A stretch of 64,000 nucleotides of DNA from Idiomarina zobellii (GTDB taxonomy: Bacteria; Pseudomonadota; Gammaproteobacteria; Enterobacterales; Alteromonadaceae): positions 1-64,000 of the forward strand of contig NZ_FNCB01000013.1 in NCBI RefSeq assembly GCF_900100855.1, read 5' to 3'. Below, in pieces: positions 19,366-28,291 of the stretch. Position numbers and translations under genes: made by a program. Numbering within the stretch: the stretch's first letter is position 1; each line of letters opens with the position of its first letter. The notes under the pieces were generated by a model. The model had not been told where the DNA came from. It did no database searches and saw nothing but the letters and a program-made list of their open reading frames with translations.

Positions 19366-19388
19366 AAAAGGGCGGTTATTCACCGCCC
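19364..19388 (-). terminator. Terminator of the small heat-shock gene
   Basis: GGGCGGT / ACCGCCC (7 bp, 5-nt loop). On the minus strand it is followed by six T, so it ends the minus-strand hsp20 transcript. It could also slow readthrough from the convergent GGDEF/EAL gene. Confidence 0.85.
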
Positions 19389-19406
19389 CTCATCCAGTGC
19401 ATAAAT

Positions 19407-19883
19407 TTACGCAGCACTTTCTTCTTTGCTTTTAGAACGATCTTCCAGCAGATCTTTGGTCGAGCTGCCGATGCTAATGCGTTTTGGCTTCATGGCTTCG
19501 GGAATGTTCTTCACTAAGCCAATAGTCAACAGACCGTTTTTCAAAGCAGCGCCAGTGACTTCAATGTGTTCAGCTAAGCTGAACTTACGTTCGAAGGCAC
19601 GGTTTGCAATGCCGCGATGCAGAAATTCACGTTTTTCGTTTTCTTCGGCTTTTTTACCGGTCACACGAAGAACGCCGTTTTCTACTTCAATTTCTAAGTC
19701 ACTATCCTCGAAACCAGCAACCGCCAAGGTAATGGCGTATTGGTTCTCTGCTACCAATTCAATGTTGTAGGGAGGATACCCAGTTGCACCAGTATCTGAG
19801 CGTAGTGCCGAATCCAGCAAAGATGCCATACGGTCGAAACCTACACTGCTACGATATAGAGGGCTTAAGTCGATAGTTGCCAT
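19407..19883 (-). CDS. ibpA: Hsp20/IbpA small heat-shock protein
   Basis: 158 residues. An alpha-crystallin domain (YPPYNIELVAENQYAITLAVAGF to LKNGLLTIGL) is flanked by an N terminus typical of Ibp (MATIDLSPLYRSSVGFDRM). It holds unfolded proteins for later refolding. The frame opens at 19904, but Met at 19883 has AAGGAG 7 nt upstream. The C-terminal tail is longer and more charged than in E. coli IbpA. A sigma-32-like promoter lies about 100 bp upstream and a small hairpin in the leader. Confidence 0.93.
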   Translation of the reverse strand: MATIDLSPLYRSSVGFDRMASLLDSALRSDTGATGYPPYNIELVAENQYAITLAVAGFEDSDLEIEVENGVLRVTGKKAEENEKREFLHRGIANRAFERKFSLAEHIEVTGAALKNGLLTIGLVKNIPEAMKPKRISIGSSTKDLLEDRSKSKEESAA

Positions 19884-19928
19884 AGTCATTCTCCTTAGAA
19901 GCAATAACTGTTAAATGGTTAATAAATT

Positions 19929-19943
19929 GACACAGCGTGTGTC
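19929..19943 (-). promoter_or_regulatory. Hairpin in the hsp20 5' leader
   Basis: GACACA / TGTGTC, 6 bp with a 3-nt loop, within the expected leader of the heat-shock gene. Ibp genes often carry RNA thermometers, but this hairpin does not cover the ribosome-binding site, so a thermometer role is only a possibility. Confidence 0.35.
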
Positions 19944-19984
19944 GTTACAAGGCGGCTCTCTTTGAGACACCAGCCTTACCCTTT

Positions 19985-20013
19985 ATATGTGTACTGGCAA
20001 AATTGCTTTCAAG
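19985..20013 (-). promoter_or_regulatory. Sigma-32-type heat-shock promoter for hsp20
   Basis: On the minus strand the -35 element CTTGAAA (20013-20007) is exact. After 15 bp comes CACATAT (19991-19985), one mismatch from the CCCATNT -10 element. The transcript leader would be about 95 nt. The element lies inside the divergent intergenic region. Confidence 0.75.
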
Positions 20014-20110
20014 AGGCTTTTTGATATTTTTTCATTGGACTCTGCGCAAAGGCACTCTATTATCGACTGATAGGAAGTTATTTTCTGGCGAACATAACAG
20101 GGAAACAACT

Positions 20111-21118
20111 ATGGCTGAAGCGCCTAAAAAAGCCTGGCAATGGGTAACAGTTAACGAGTTTGAACGCCCTGCGGTTCCGACCGTTATTACTGTTAAAAAA
20201 TGGTGGCAAAATTTTACCCATTGGTTATCTCCAGAATCAGAAAATGACGAACAAGACGAGCATGAAAACGCGTTCGAATTAAAGCTGGATGAGGCAATAA
20301 AGGAATTAGACAGCGTATTTTCAGACTGGCTGAATGACAAGGATGATAACAGTTTGCGCTGGGTTATTGCGCCGCCTCATTCCGGCGTTGCTGAAGCCAT
20401 TCAGCACTGGGCGCAGCAGAACAATGTATCGACAATGAAGCTGCCCGACAGAGATACACTGTGCCAACCGAGTGACCCGCCCTCTCCTAAATTCACCAAA
20501 ACCAAAGTGTGGCTAATGCCGCAATTGGCTCATACCTTTTTACGACAAACCAATGGGTTGCGCTGGACTCGTGAGTTTTTCGCAGAAGCTTTGTCGGGAG
20601 AAGCGGGCAAAGGACTCATTGTTTGTGACAGCTGGGCATGGGCATTTTTAGAAAAAGTTTGGCCAGTGCCGGTTTCTGAACTGTGGACTTTGCAAGGGCT
20701 CGACGACCAGGCGTTGGAAAAAATAGGGCTGGCACGCGGCGAGGGGCGTTTACGGGCATTGGCAGCGCTCAGCCGAGGTAATCCGGGTATCGCCGCCGCA
20801 TACTCTGATCGCTACCACCGCAATAGCGATAAAGCTTTTGAGCTGCCGCAGTTGCCACAAGTGGTGGAAGATGCCACTGCGTTCGTATGCTACGCCTTAT
20901 TGGTTCATTATGGCCTAACTAGCCGTCAGCTTGCTCAAGTATTGCCTATTGTTTCAGCGAGCCAACTGCAGATAGAGCTGCAAATTTTGCAACAGCAGTC
21001 ACTTATCTCAAAGCAGGACACTGCCTCTAAGGACAGCCTTTGGTACATAACTGCGCGAGGGTATCCGGTTGTTAGAGACTTTTTGGCCTCTCGTGGCTTT
21101 TGGCTTGATAAATTCTAG
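20111..21118 (+). CDS. Uncharacterised protein, ATPase-like without a P-loop, next to MscS
   Basis: 335 residues, soluble, not recognised. The N-terminal third is acidic (ESENDEQDEHE). The middle has KVWLMPQLAHTFLRQTNG and GLIVCDSWAWAFL, which resemble the Walker B and sensor strands of an AAA/STAND module. RALAALSRGNPGIAAAY resembles the 'GNP' lid motif, and the C terminus looks like a winged helix (TSRQLAQVLPIVSASQLQIELQILQQQSLI). No GKT/S loop is present. The frame opens at 19937 inside the heat-shock promoter region; Met at 20111 after GGGAAACA is preferred. MscS follows after 11 bp, probably in one operon. The AAA reading is inference. Confidence 0.7.
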   Translation: MAEAPKKAWQWVTVNEFERPAVPTVITVKKWWQNFTHWLSPESENDEQDEHENAFELKLDEAIKELDSVFSDWLNDKDDNSLRWVIAPPHSGVAEAIQHWAQQNNVSTMKLPDRDTLCQPSDPPSPKFTKTKVWLMPQLAHTFLRQTNGLRWTREFFAEALSGEAGKGLIVCDSWAWAFLEKVWPVPVSELWTLQGLDDQALEKIGLARGEGRLRALAALSRGNPGIAAAYSDRYHRNSDKAFELPQLPQVVEDATAFVCYALLVHYGLTSRQLAQVLPIVSASQLQIELQILQQQSLISKQDTASKDSLWYITARGYPVVRDFLASRGFWLDKF

Positions 21119-21129
21119 GGTGCTTAAAA

Positions 21130-21948
21130 ATGGAAACTGAATCAGTCAAAAATGTTGCTGGCATATTTAAGTCGCTAGACACATTTGCCATTTTAGAAAT
21201 TGTCATCATTATCGCCGTAGCCGTGGGCTTAGTATGGCTAACTCAGAAGTTGATACCCTGGGTCGCATCGCACCTGCACGGCAAGCAAAGGCTTTACACA
21301 CTGGCGCTGGTACCTATGTTACGAATTGTGATTCTGGTATTAGCCCTGGTCATGATAGTCCCTCTGGTTATAGAGCCCACATTACAAAACATGGTTGCGG
21401 TGTTAGGTGCCGCAGGCTTAGCCATTGGTTTTGCATTAAAGGATTACGTCAGTAGCCTCATTGCCGGAATCGTGGCTATTCACGAAATGCCCTACAGACC
21501 CGGAGACTGGATAGAAGTCGATGGCAGTTATGGCGAGGTTGTGCATATAGGCATGCGTACGGTTGAGCTGGTGACTAACGATGACACGGTTATTTGGGTG
21601 CCGCACCTGAAGTTGTGGGATAACCTAATACACAACGCCAATAACGGCGGTCCAAGTCTAATGTGCATTGCCGAGTTTTACACCCGGCCAGAGGCAGATG
21701 CTTATCAAATTCGCGACGCGCTGGAAGAAGTTGCGTTAACCAGCCCATACCTGCAGCTCGGGAAACCAATAGCCGTAACCGCCGCCGAGCAACCCTGGGG
21801 CACCAAGTACCGCTTAAAAGCCTACCCAATTGACCCTCGGCAGCAGTTTCAGTTTGTTACCGACATGACGGCGAGAGGTAAGCGACGATTACTTGAGCTA
21901 AACGTGAAGTTCGCAAAAGTGGAATCAGGTGAAGCGCTGGAAATCTAA
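21130..21948 (+). CDS. MscS family mechanosensitive channel
   Basis: 272 residues. Three N-terminal helices (about 20-42, 58-82, 85-115) end in the pore helix region NMVAVLGAAGLAIGFALKDYVSSLIAGI. The MscS beta domain follows (YRPGDWIEVDGSYGEVVHIGMRTVEL). It should release solutes on hypo-osmotic shock. It lacks the long periplasmic extension of MscK types. Preceded by the P-loop-less protein; the 3' end overlaps the convergent ABC gene by 4 bp. Confidence 0.93.
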   Translation: METESVKNVAGIFKSLDTFAILEIVIIIAVAVGLVWLTQKLIPWVASHLHGKQRLYTLALVPMLRIVILVLALVMIVPLVIEPTLQNMVAVLGAAGLAIGFALKDYVSSLIAGIVAIHEMPYRPGDWIEVDGSYGEVVHIGMRTVELVTNDDTVIWVPHLKLWDNLIHNANNGGPSLMCIAEFYTRPEADAYQIRDALEEVALTSPYLQLGKPIAVTAAEQPWGTKYRLKAYPIDPRQQFQFVTDMTARGKRRLLELNVKFAKVESGEALEI

Positions 21949-23777
21949 GTCTCTTCTGCTAAAAAGCCGCCAGACTGGTGGCGCCACAACTTCGCGTATA
22001 AACCATCCTGGGCAAGCAGCTGTTCGTGGCTGCCTTGCTCAATAATTGCCCCCTGATCCATCACTACCAGCCTGTCCATTGCGGCAATGGTCGATAAGCG
22101 GTGAGCAATAGCTATAACGGTTTTGCCCTGCATTAGCTGATACAGGTTTTCCTGAATGGCGTTTTCTACCTCGGAGTCGAGCGCTGACGTGGCTTCATCT
22201 AAAATGAGAATGGGTGCGTCTTTAAGCATCACGCGAGCTATGGCAATGCGTTGGCGTTGACCGCCGGACAGTTTCACACCTCGCTCACCGACATGAGCAT
22301 CCAGCCCTTTGCGTCCTTTACTGTCACTTAATTCTGCAATGAACTCTTCACAATGGGCGCGGCGCACTGCGTTCATTAAGTCTTCTTCGGTCGCATCCGG
22401 GCGACCGTATAAAATGTTGTCACGTACAGAGCGGTGCAACAGCGAGGTGTCCTGAGTGACCATTCCAATATTAGCGCGCAGACTGTCCTGCTGCACTTTA
22501 TGAATGGCCTGATCATCAATACGAATTTCACCGCTTTCAACATCGTAAAAGCGCAACAATAGGTTCACCAGGGTCGATTTACCCGCACCAGAGCGTCCCA
22601 CAATGCCGACCTTTTCGCCTGGTTTTATGTGTAAGTTGAAGTCGTCCATAACCCCATGGCCTTTGCCATAATGGAACTGTACGTGGTCGAAGTGAATATC
22701 TCCTAGTGTGACAGTAAGTGCTGGGGCGTTAGGTTCGTCAACAATACGCTGAGGAACCGCTATCGAGCCTATACCATCTTGCACAGTACCGATGCTTTCA
22801 AACAGCGTCGACATTTGCCACATAACCATTTGCGACATACCAAATAAGCGTAGAACCAGGCCAATGACCACGGCAACCGCCCCCAGGGTAACGGCATTAT
22901 CCATCCACAATACAATAGCGGTAGCGGCTGAGCTGAACAGCAGAGCGCAGTTTATAAAATAAAGAAACCCATAAAGCTGAGTGACCAGCCTCATTTGCTT
23001 ATGCACTGTACCCAAAAAGGTATCCATACCGTCGTGGGCGAACGCCGCTTCGCGCTGAGAATGCGAAAACAGCTTAACGGTCTGTATATTAGTGTAAGAG
23101 TCGACAATGCGACCGGTCATGATAGAGCGGGCGTCGGCCTGCTCTGCCGATACCTTGCCTAGCTTGGGTACAAAATAACGCAGCAGTAGCGCATAAAGTA
23201 CGAGCCAGCAGGCAAGCGGCAGCATCATTCGCCAGTCGGCGCTGCCAATAATGACAAACATCCCCAGAAAATAAACGACGACGTAGTTCACTATTTCAAT
23301 AAAGGTCATAATGCACTGGCGCAATGCCAGAGCTGTTTGCATGAGCTTGGTTGCAACTCGGCCGGCAAATTCGTCTTGATAATAGCTCATCGATTGCTTC
23401 ATGAGGTAGCGGTGGCCCAGCCAGCGGATACGCATAGGGAAGTTGCCAAGCAGTGTCTGGTGGGTCAGTAAGGAGTGGAACCAGACCAACAGAGGCAAAC
23501 CTAACAAAACCAGTGCGCTCATGCCTAACAGCGGCCAGAACTGGTCGCTTAACAAGGTTTCTTTGTCCTGAGCGGCAAGCCAGTCGACAATCTGCCCTAA
23601 AAAGCCGAATAGCCAGACTTCAGCTACGGCAATGGCAGCCATAAGTAGCGCCGTAACGGCAAGGAAGGGGGTTGCCCCTTTCGTATAATGCCAGCAGAAA
23701 GCAAAAAAGCCGGTAGGAGCCTGAGTGGGTTCCTCCGCAGGGAAAGGGTTTAATCGGCGCTCGAACCACGAAAACAT
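21945..23777 (-). CDS. ABC transporter, fused permease and ATPase (exporter)
   Basis: 610 residues, a half-transporter. A type-1 exporter membrane domain with six helices (about 25-330) is followed by an ATPase with Walker A VGRSGAGKST (about 393-402), signature LSGGQRQRIAIARV (about 502) and Walker B ILILDEATSALDSEVE, then the H-loop IAHRLSTIAAMDR. It resembles MsbA/YheI-type exporters (FFAFCWHYTKGATPFLA at the start), but the substrate cannot be told from the sequence. Confidence 0.92.
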   Translation of the reverse strand: MFSWFERRLNPFPAEEPTQAPTGFFAFCWHYTKGATPFLAVTALLMAAIAVAEVWLFGFLGQIVDWLAAQDKETLLSDQFWPLLGMSALVLLGLPLLVWFHSLLTHQTLLGNFPMRIRWLGHRYLMKQSMSYYQDEFAGRVATKLMQTALALRQCIMTFIEIVNYVVVYFLGMFVIIGSADWRMMLPLACWLVLYALLLRYFVPKLGKVSAEQADARSIMTGRIVDSYTNIQTVKLFSHSQREAAFAHDGMDTFLGTVHKQMRLVTQLYGFLYFINCALLFSSAATAIVLWMDNAVTLGAVAVVIGLVLRLFGMSQMVMWQMSTLFESIGTVQDGIGSIAVPQRIVDEPNAPALTVTLGDIHFDHVQFHYGKGHGVMDDFNLHIKPGEKVGIVGRSGAGKSTLVNLLLRFYDVESGEIRIDDQAIHKVQQDSLRANIGMVTQDTSLLHRSVRDNILYGRPDATEEDLMNAVRRAHCEEFIAELSDSKGRKGLDAHVGERGVKLSGGQRQRIAIARVMLKDAPILILDEATSALDSEVENAIQENLYQLMQGKTVIAIAHRLSTIAAMDRLVVMDQGAIIEQGSHEQLLAQDGLYAKLWRHQSGGFLAEET

Positions 23778-23856
23778 TGCGTCACTCCTTGATATACATC
23801 AAGCTAAGAATATCAGGTTCGCATTCATTCAGCTTGTAAAAAATGGACATTTGAAC

Positions 23857-23875
23857 AATAATGAGAACCATTAAC
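23857..23875 (+). promoter_or_regulatory. Fur-like box
   Basis: AATAATGAGAACCATTAAC agrees with the 19-bp Fur consensus GATAATGATAATCATTATC at 15 positions. It ends 17 bp before the start of the His-rich exported protein, a position suited to repression. Confidence 0.5.
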
Positions 23876-23891
23876 AACTAATGAGGTTTTT

Positions 23892-24329
23892 ATGAAAGCG
23901 TTAACAATGATACTAGCAGGCGCAGCACTGCTTTTTAATGTAACCGCAACGGCCAGTGACAACGATGACGAGCAGCGTTACCAGCATTTTAAGCCTGAGG
24001 CTTCTGAAAATTTAGAACAGGCAATTATGAACCTGACGAAGTACAATGCAGAGTTGCAGAAAATTATTGAAGGTGACATGCCGCCGGAAGATATGGCAAA
24101 AGTGCATGAACTGACATACACACTGGAAGTCGCTTTAGCACGTCTGAGTAAAGAGCTGGACGTTGCAGCAAACTCATTGGAAGAAGTGCATTTAGGCTCA
24201 GAGGCCATGAACAAACAACGTGTTGAAGGCTTTGGTAAAAGCTACCTTAAAACACTGAATCATGTGTTAGGTAAGCATGCTGAGCACCATGAAAACGGGC
24301 ATGACGAAGAGCACGAGAATCACCATTAA
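23892..24329 (+). CDS. Small exported His-rich protein (DUF6746-like)
   Basis: 145 residues. The signal peptide (MKALTMILAGAALLFNVTATAS) is followed by a helical domain (ASENLEQAIMNLTKYNAELQKIIEG) and a tail of His and acidic residues (HAEHHENGHDEEHENHH) suited to metal binding. I take it as a DUF6746-type periplasmic protein from memory of the family; function unknown. The Fur-like box just upstream suggests iron regulation. The 3' end overlaps the convergent lyase gene by 4 bp. Confidence 0.75.
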   Translation: MKALTMILAGAALLFNVTATASDNDDEQRYQHFKPEASENLEQAIMNLTKYNAELQKIIEGDMPPEDMAKVHELTYTLEVALARLSKELDVAANSLEEVHLGSEAMNKQRVEGFGKSYLKTLNHVLGKHAEHHENGHDEEHENHH

Positions 24330-25432
24330 AGTGTTTCTATAAACGCTTTAAAATGTCGTAGCCAGAAACTGTGGGGCTGCGACATTGCATTTCTCCCAAT
24401 TGGTATTTCACAAATCGCTTCGCCGTTTATTTCGGCTCGTGGCAGCGGCAAAACAACTACACCGGTGTTGTTGACGTAATCAATGATTTTTTTACTCAAG
24501 TCTTCTGCGTTTATAGCGAAGTGTAGGTGAAACATGGCGGTTTGCGGTTTTTCGGGGTTGACCCGAATTCCATTCAGCTCATTGAGCGCATCACCTAACG
24601 CCCGAGAGTAACTCACAGCATCACCCATAAGCGGAAGGTTTTCTCGTAAGCCACGGCGTGCAGAGATTATCTGCGGATACTGAGTAATAACATTGCCGCC
24701 GGCTCGACGAGCCCAGACTTTAGCTTGTTCAATAAAAGCTTCAGAGCCCGCAAGTACAGCGCCAGAAATAGCACCTAAGTCTTTGTAAAAACTGACGTAA
24801 ACGGAGTCAAACAGCTCACAGACTTCGGCTAGCGAACAGTCATAAGCTGCCGGCACTTGCCAAAGTCGGGCGCCGTCTAAATGCATGGCAATATCATTAG
24901 CTCTAGCCCACTCCGATTGCGAAACTAAGTCGTCCCAATTTGGCAGTTGACCGCCAATTTCGCGCATTGGCAGCTCTAACAGTACACTACCAAGGTCGGC
25001 AGTTTGAACGTTTTTCAAGTCTTCTGATGTGATTGTATTGCCTGCTTCACCTGTTGTTGTACCGTTAAGTCCCCACAGTGCTTCAAAGCCCATTTGCTCG
25101 TGTAGCATTAAATGCGAGGTCGGGTGTAAAGCAACGCCATTGCGTTGGCGTTGGTCAGCATGAATACGTAACGCCAGTGGCTGAGCTAAGGTCCCGGTTG
25201 GTAAGAACAAGGCGGCGGGCTTGCCCAGCAGTTTAGCCACCTCACCTTCAAAATCATTAATAAGCCCGCCACTACCGTAGACATCGCGTTTTTCGTTTTG
25301 CTTGATCTCATCGGCTAATAAGTGCAGCTCATCCGCCATACTCCGTTGTGGCTGACGCAGCAGAGACGAGCTTGCTTGCTCGGCCACTCGAGAATACGCG
25401 TGTTTAGTTTTTTCGGTAATAGAAGCTGTCAT
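24326..25432 (-). CDS. PLP-dependent beta-eliminating lyase / threonine aldolase family
   Basis: 368 residues, aminotransferase class I/V-like fold. Seen are GSGGLINDFEGEVAKLLGKPAALFLPTGT, HLDGARLW (Asp that holds the PLP pyridine nitrogen), and VSFYKDLGAISGAVLAG with the likely PLP lysine in YKD. Family members cleave threonine to glycine and acetaldehyde, but this is longer and more divergent than LtaE, so the substrate is uncertain. The frame opens at 25465 inside the upstream gene; Met at 25432 (MTASITEKT), 7 bp after that gene's stop, is preferred. Confidence 0.85.
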   Translation of the reverse strand: MTASITEKTKHAYSRVAEQASSSLLRQPQRSMADELHLLADEIKQNEKRDVYGSGGLINDFEGEVAKLLGKPAALFLPTGTLAQPLALRIHADQRQRNGVALHPTSHLMLHEQMGFEALWGLNGTTTGEAGNTITSEDLKNVQTADLGSVLLELPMREIGGQLPNWDDLVSQSEWARANDIAMHLDGARLWQVPAAYDCSLAEVCELFDSVYVSFYKDLGAISGAVLAGSEAFIEQAKVWARRAGGNVITQYPQIISARRGLRENLPLMGDAVSYSRALGDALNELNGIRVNPEKPQTAMFHLHFAINAEDLSKKIIDYVNNTGVVVLPLPRAEINGEAICEIPIGRNAMSQPHSFWLRHFKAFIETL

Positions 25433-25439
25433 TATTCGC

Positions 25440-25691
25440 CTACTTTGAGTGAACTTTGCCGCCAATAATTTTGTAGGCAGGGGTACCGCGAATCATGGTC
25501 TCGCGTGCAAACTCCTGCCCACAACCAGGACAATGGCACGGTTTGGTGGTGTGATCTTCAACAATGCGCTCAATAAAGCATTTTACCAAAGCGCCTTTAC
25601 CACCCTTTCTGTATTTAAATATGGGCGTTTTGCACTGCAGACAAGAAATCTGCACGGTGCGAACCGGCCCTTTCTTGTTGGGTTTCGCCAT
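25440..25691 (-). CDS. Small zinc-ribbon protein
   Basis: 83 residues, basic. Two cysteine pairs, Cys17/Cys20 (SCLQC) and Cys52-Cys54-Cys57 (CHCPGC), suggest a zinc ribbon. No further domain is seen and the function is unknown. Directly upstream of the PLP lyase gene on the same strand, so probably co-transcribed. Confidence 0.8.
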   Translation of the reverse strand: MAKPNKKGPVRTVQISCLQCKTPIFKYRKGGKGALVKCFIERIVEDHTTKPCHCPGCGQEFARETMIRGTPAYKIIGGKVHSK

Positions 25692-25785
25692 AAAACAGTC
25701 GGTTACAATTTAAGCATTTCCATTAGTGTAACAAGCACGCTATAGTTTTTCTTCCTGTATCAAAAGAAGAATAAAGGACACTGCT

Positions 25786-27639
25786 ATGCGTTATTCCATT
25801 GTCGCCCTGGCTGTTTTGAGCTTATTAACGGCCTGCGGACAACCGCAGCAAAACAATTCTGAACAAAATTCACAAACGGCGGTTGAGCAAACGGCGCAGT
25901 CGGAAACTGAGCGCCTGAACCAGTGGTTTGAAGAAAAGTACGAAGAACAGCTTCAACAAAGCCCTATTCAAATGACCTTCCTGGGCCGTAAAGATCGCTA
26001 CGGCGACATTGATGACATGACCGTCGCTGCTGAGAAAAAGCAGCTGCAGTGGCTGGAAAATAGCGTTGAAGAGCTAAAAGCGAACTTTGACTACGACAAG
26101 CTGAACCTCGAAGCTCAGACGTCTTACGACGTTTGGGTTTACCAATACGAACAAGCCAAGCGTAATGCGGAATTCCGTGGCATGGACTACGTGTTTGACC
26201 AAATGCGTGGCGCACACACCTTCTTGCCCCAGTTTTTAATTAACTTCCACCGGGTTGATGATGCGGAAGATATGGAAGCCTACATTTCTCGTATTAAGGG
26301 TGGCGCAACGGCTATTGAGCAATTATTGCAGCGCGCGAAGAAGCAGGTTGAGAACGGCGTTCGTGCTCCCCGATCTGCGTATGAGCAGGTTATTAAAGAG
26401 GCAAAAGGCCTGACTTCAGGTGCCCCTTTTGATGAAGAAGGTGACTCAAGCTTACTGGAAGATGCTAAAAACAAGCTCAGTGCGCTTCAGGAAAATGATG
26501 CGATCTCCGCTGAACAAGCCGACAAATACGAAAAAGAAGTGCGTAAAGCGCTATTGGAGCGTTTTCGCCCAAGTTACGAAGCCTTAATCAGCTTTTTGGA
26601 AAGTGACATTGAAAACACCGACGAAGTCGCCACCGGCGTGCATCGTCTGGAAAACGGCGAAGCTTACTATAACGCCCGTTTGGCCAACTACACGACGACT
26701 GACTTAACCGCTGATGAAATTCATGAGATAGGCCTGAGTGAAGTCGAGCGACTGACTAATGAGATGATCGCGATTAAAGAGAAAGTTGAATTTGATGGCG
26801 ATTTGCAGGACTTCTTTGATTATATCCGCACCGACGAGCGCTTCTTCTATCCGAACAACGACGAAGGCGCTGAAATGTATCTGGAAGATTCGCGCGAATA
26901 TCTGGCGTACATTAATGAAAAGCTGCCTGAATATTTTGGTATTTTGCCAAAAGCCGACTTGGTGGTGAAACGGGTTGAACCTTTCCGTGAACAAGACGGT
27001 GCGGCCCAGCATTATTACCCTGGTTCGCCTGACGGTGAGCGTCCGGGCATTTACTATGCGCATTTGTCGGACATGAGCTCCATGCCGAAAAATGAAATGG
27101 AAGCCATTGCCTATCATGAAGGTAACCCGGGTCACCATATGCAAATTTCTATTGCTCAGGAACTGGAGTCGGTACCAGAATTCCGTACTCAGGCTGGCTT
27201 TACGGTTTACAGTGAAGGCTGGGGCTTATATTCAGAGCAATTAGCCAAGGAAATGGGGGCCTATGAAGACCCTTACTCTGACTTTGGTCGCTTAACCACC
27301 GAAATTTGGCGTGCCGTGCGCTTGGTTGTGGATACCGGCATGCACGCTAAAGGCTGGACTGAAGAGGAAGCGGTTAAGTACTTCCAGCAGCACACGCCGA
27401 TTGCTGAAGGCGCTGTGCGTTCAGAAGTTCGTCGCTACCTGGTCATGCCGGGTCAGGCAACGGCCTACAAAATTGGCATGATCCGCATTCTGGAACTGCG
27501 TGAAGAAGCCAAAGAGGCCTTGGGCGATAAGTTTGATATCCGTGGCTTCCACGACACCGTTTTGGGTGGTGGCGCATTGCCGCTGCATATTCTGGAGCGT
27601 CGTGTTGACCAATGGGTTGAAAAGCAGAAGAACGCCTAA
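25786..27639 (+). CDS. DUF885 family lipoprotein, putative metallopeptidase
   Basis: 617 residues. A lipoprotein signal with lipobox LLTAC (Cys17) is followed by a Gln/Asn-rich linker. The long helical DUF885 domain carries the zinc motif IAYHEGNPGHHMQ and a downstream glutamate region FTVYSEGWGLYSEQL. DUF885 proteins are gluzincin-like peptidases of the cell envelope, substrate unknown. Full length for the family. One of several peptide-degrading proteins in the window, fitting a proteolytic lifestyle. Convergent with the response regulator gene, 1 bp apart. Confidence 0.92.
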   Translation: MRYSIVALAVLSLLTACGQPQQNNSEQNSQTAVEQTAQSETERLNQWFEEKYEEQLQQSPIQMTFLGRKDRYGDIDDMTVAAEKKQLQWLENSVEELKANFDYDKLNLEAQTSYDVWVYQYEQAKRNAEFRGMDYVFDQMRGAHTFLPQFLINFHRVDDAEDMEAYISRIKGGATAIEQLLQRAKKQVENGVRAPRSAYEQVIKEAKGLTSGAPFDEEGDSSLLEDAKNKLSALQENDAISAEQADKYEKEVRKALLERFRPSYEALISFLESDIENTDEVATGVHRLENGEAYYNARLANYTTTDLTADEIHEIGLSEVERLTNEMIAIKEKVEFDGDLQDFFDYIRTDERFFYPNNDEGAEMYLEDSREYLAYINEKLPEYFGILPKADLVVKRVEPFREQDGAAQHYYPGSPDGERPGIYYAHLSDMSSMPKNEMEAIAYHEGNPGHHMQISIAQELESVPEFRTQAGFTVYSEGWGLYSEQLAKEMGAYEDPYSDFGRLTTEIWRAVRLVVDTGMHAKGWTEEEAVKYFQQHTPIAEGAVRSEVRRYLVMPGQATAYKIGMIRILELREEAKEALGDKFDIRGFHDTVLGGGALPLHILERRVDQWVEKQKNA

Positions 27640-27640
27640 C

Positions 27641-28291
27641 TTACAATAAACCTAAATCAATGGCCTTTAACACAGCTCGGGTGCGGTCACGTACCCCGAG
27701 CTTGGCCATAAGTGACGACACTTGATTCTTAACGGTCCCGGTTGATTTAAACAAGCTTTCCGCTATTTCATTATTGCTGAGCCCCGCTGCTATTAACCGT
27801 AAAACGGCAATTTCTTTATCTGTCAGCGGCTCAACCAGAGTCTGTTTATTATCATTTTCAGGCGCTTTGCTTTCTTTTAAGCCTTGCACGATACGTTCAG
27901 TGATAGCGGGCTGAAGCCAGGTTTTACCATCGGCTAAAGCTTCAATAGCGCCAACCAACACCTCCAGCGACACATCTTTTAATAAGTAGCCTTCGGCGCC
28001 GGCTTGAATGGCTTTCATTATAGATTCGTGGTCATCAAAGGTTGTCAGCATTAAAACCGGTGTTTGGAAGCCTTTTGTTCGCAAAAGCTCGACGGCCTCA
28101 ATACCACTCAAGTCAGGCATGCGAATATCCATGAGAATTACATCAGGTTCACTCTCTGTCGTTAGCCTAACCGCCTCTCTGCCAGAGCTAGCCTGCGCGA
28201 CAACGGTAACATTGTCGGATAGTGACAAGAGCGAACTCAGACCTTCCCGAACTAATGTTTGGTCATCAACTAACAGAACGTTAATGTTCAT
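27641..28291 (-). CDS. NarL/FixJ family response regulator
   Basis: 216 residues. The receiver domain has acidic pocket Asp9/Asp10, phospho-acceptor Asp55 (LMDIRMPD) and Lys105 (LLKDV). A LuxR-type helix-turn-helix follows (LTDKEIAVLRLIAAGLSNNEIAESLFKSTGTVKNQVSSLM). Its start overlaps the histidine kinase stop by 4 bp, so the two form a pair. The DesR/LiaR branch is closest by general look. The inverted repeat at 29476-29499 is a candidate target. Confidence 0.95.
   Translation of the reverse strand: MNINVLLVDDQTLVREGLSSLLSLSDNVTVVAQASSGREAVRLTTESEPDVILMDIRMPDLSGIEAVELLRTKGFQTPVLMLTTFDDHESIMKAIQAGAEGYLLKDVSLEVLVGAIEALADGKTWLQPAITERIVQGLKESKAPENDNKQTLVEPLTDKEIAVLRLIAAGLSNNEIAESLFKSTGTVKNQVSSLMAKLGVRDRTRAVLKAIDLGLL

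Noticed and set aside
19937-20110. Longer N terminus of the MscS-partner protein
   Set aside because: The extra 58 codons cover the heat-shock promoter and leader of the divergent gene and have no start signal; Met at 20111 is better placed.
24328-24349. AAAGTGTTT / AAACGCTTT hairpin between two convergent genes as a terminator
   Set aside because: The stem is AT-rich, contains a G-T pair and has no clear T-run; too weak to call.
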